Made by a program: the position numbers and the translations under genes
Assembly (NCBI GenBank): GCA_022784805.1
Contig: JALFYG010000156.1
Span: 1 to 22,265 of the forward strand
Direction: 5' to 3'
Source: Spirochaetales bacterium
GTDB taxonomy: Bacteria > Spirochaetota > Spirochaetia > Sphaerochaetales > Sphaerochaetaceae
DNA: 22,265 nt
Notes under the pieces: generated by a model
The model's database searches: none
What the model was told of the DNA's origin: nothing
What the model saw: only the letters and a program-made list of their open reading frames with translations
Shown: positions 21,851-22,265 of the stretch, one piece after another
How positions within the stretch are numbered: the stretch's first letter is position 1
Layout of the letters: every line of letters starts with the position of its first letter

Positions 21851-21856
21851 AAGTAA

Positions 21857-21862
21857 ATTTTA
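21857..21862 (-). promoter_or_regulatory. Putative -10 box giving a leaderless mRNA for the DegT-like gene
   Basis: On the minus strand TAAAAT ends six bases before the ATG at 21850. No Shine-Dalgarno is visible. The -35 region (ATACAA at 17 bases or CATACA at 18) is weak. Confidence 0.35.
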
Positions 21863-21928
21863 GCATAAAGAGAGATGTTTTGTATGGGCAAAAAGAGGAC
21901 ATTTTCTAGAATTAAGGCAAAAAAAAAT

Positions 21929-22039
21929 TAGGCACCTACCTACTCTCCCGCAGACAAGCTGCAGTACCATCGGCGCGAGAGCGTTTTACTTCCGTGTTCG
22001 GGATGGGAACGGGTATTTCCACTCTGCTATGGGCACCTA
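21929..22039 (-). rRNA. rrf: 5S rRNA, second (downstream) copy
   Basis: About 111 bases with the full 5S consensus core (CCCGTTCCCATCCCGAACAC and GAAGTAAAACGC). Helix I closes by UAGGUGCC with GGUGCCUA (eight pairs, two of them G-U). A run of nine T (21919-21927) lies right after the 3' end. Core identical to the other copy except in helix I and three bases of the helix IV arm. Confidence 0.95.
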
Positions 22040-22133
22040 AATATTCATTAGAGGGCCCTTATAGGGCCATCCAAGAATCTGTCTCGAAGGAGACTATATA
22101 ATCTTCAGCACAGCTGAATAGTGCATAAAAAAA
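22040..22133 (-). other. Spacer between the tandem 5S genes, with three hairpins
   Basis: Read on the minus strand from the 22134 end: seven T directly after the first 5S (22127-22133), a perfect hairpin TTCAGC-TGT-GCTGAA (22104-22118), GTCTC-CTTC-GAGAC near 22081-22095, and GGCCCT-ATA-AGGGCC (22054-22068). No clear promoter is seen. The hairpins could be RNA-processing sites that separate the two 5S precursors. Confidence 0.5.
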
Positions 22134-22246
22134 GCTGGCAGCGACCTACTCTCCCGCGGACGAGCCGCAGTACCATCGGCGCGAGAGCGTTTTACTTCCG
22201 TGTTCGGGATGGGAACGGGTATTTCCACTCTGCTATGGCCACCAGC
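22134..22246 (-). rRNA. rrf: 5S rRNA, first (upstream) copy
   Basis: About 113 bases with the same core as the other copy. Helix I closes by GCUGGUGGC with its complement in GUCGCUGCCAGC (nine pairs including two G-U). A run of seven T follows. Nineteen bases of unassigned sequence precede it up to the window edge; a 23S gene is expected beyond. Confidence 0.95.
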
Positions 22247-22265
22247 AGGCGAATAAGAAGCATCA

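Noticed and set aside
1..22265. Mobile element, prophage, defence system or CRISPR array
   Set aside because: No transposase, integrase, restriction or Cas-like protein, no regularly spaced repeats and no terminal inverted repeats were seen; gene content is housekeeping.

Overview
This window reads as ordinary chromosome of a bacterium that is very probably a spirochaete, from a Treponema- or Sphaerochaeta-like lineage. The main evidence is the V-type ATPase operon in the order E, DUF2764 protein, A, B, D, which matches the Borrelia and Treponema order. A GH57/DUF1957 plus DUF4912 pair with a DUF3536 protein fits too, and gene spacing is tight with many 4-11 base overlaps. I see no transposase, integrase, phage gene or CRISPR array.

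Layout. 1-4326 (minus): V-ATPase subunits E, DUF2764, A, B and the start of D. 4546-4854 (plus): small GIY-YIG-like protein, tail to tail with uridine phosphorylase (4858-5643, minus). 5773-6636 (plus): DMT-family permease, whose 3' end overlaps that of mutS2. 6605-12621 (minus): six-gene run in transcription order ABC_trans_CmpB-like membrane protein, yggS, small exported or membrane protein, rluD-type pseudouridine synthase, rsgA, mutS2. 12699-12882 (minus): tRNA-Leu(GAG) then tRNA-Val(TAC), each followed by a hairpin terminator, with a strong promoter ahead of tRNA-Leu. 13040-15339 (minus): GH57 branching-enzyme-like protein and DUF4912 protein; 15465-17777 (plus): divergent GH57-like DUF3536 protein, which together suggest an alpha-glucan module. 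17787-18134 (minus): short, apparently truncated HTH regulator. 18325-21850 (minus): DegT-like protein, NAD kinase, RecN. 21929-22246 (minus): two tandem 5S rRNA genes, presumably the end of an rRNA operon that begins beyond the window.

The gene content is housekeeping: proton or sodium transport, nucleoside salvage, ribosome assembly and rescue, DNA repair, NADP supply, glucan metabolism. No clearly new multi-gene system is visible. The points most worth a second look are: (1) three genes with no Shine-Dalgarno but a -10 hexamer 6-8 bases before the ATG, suggesting leaderless mRNAs; (2) a DegT-family protein that has lost the PLP lysine and the SGT motif; (3) an HTH regulator whose last codons are the antisense of its neighbour's terminator; (4) a terminator hairpin squeezed between two tRNA genes; (5) two 5S genes with compensatory differences; (6) a 14-base-arm AT-rich palindrome upstream of the tRNA-Leu promoter.
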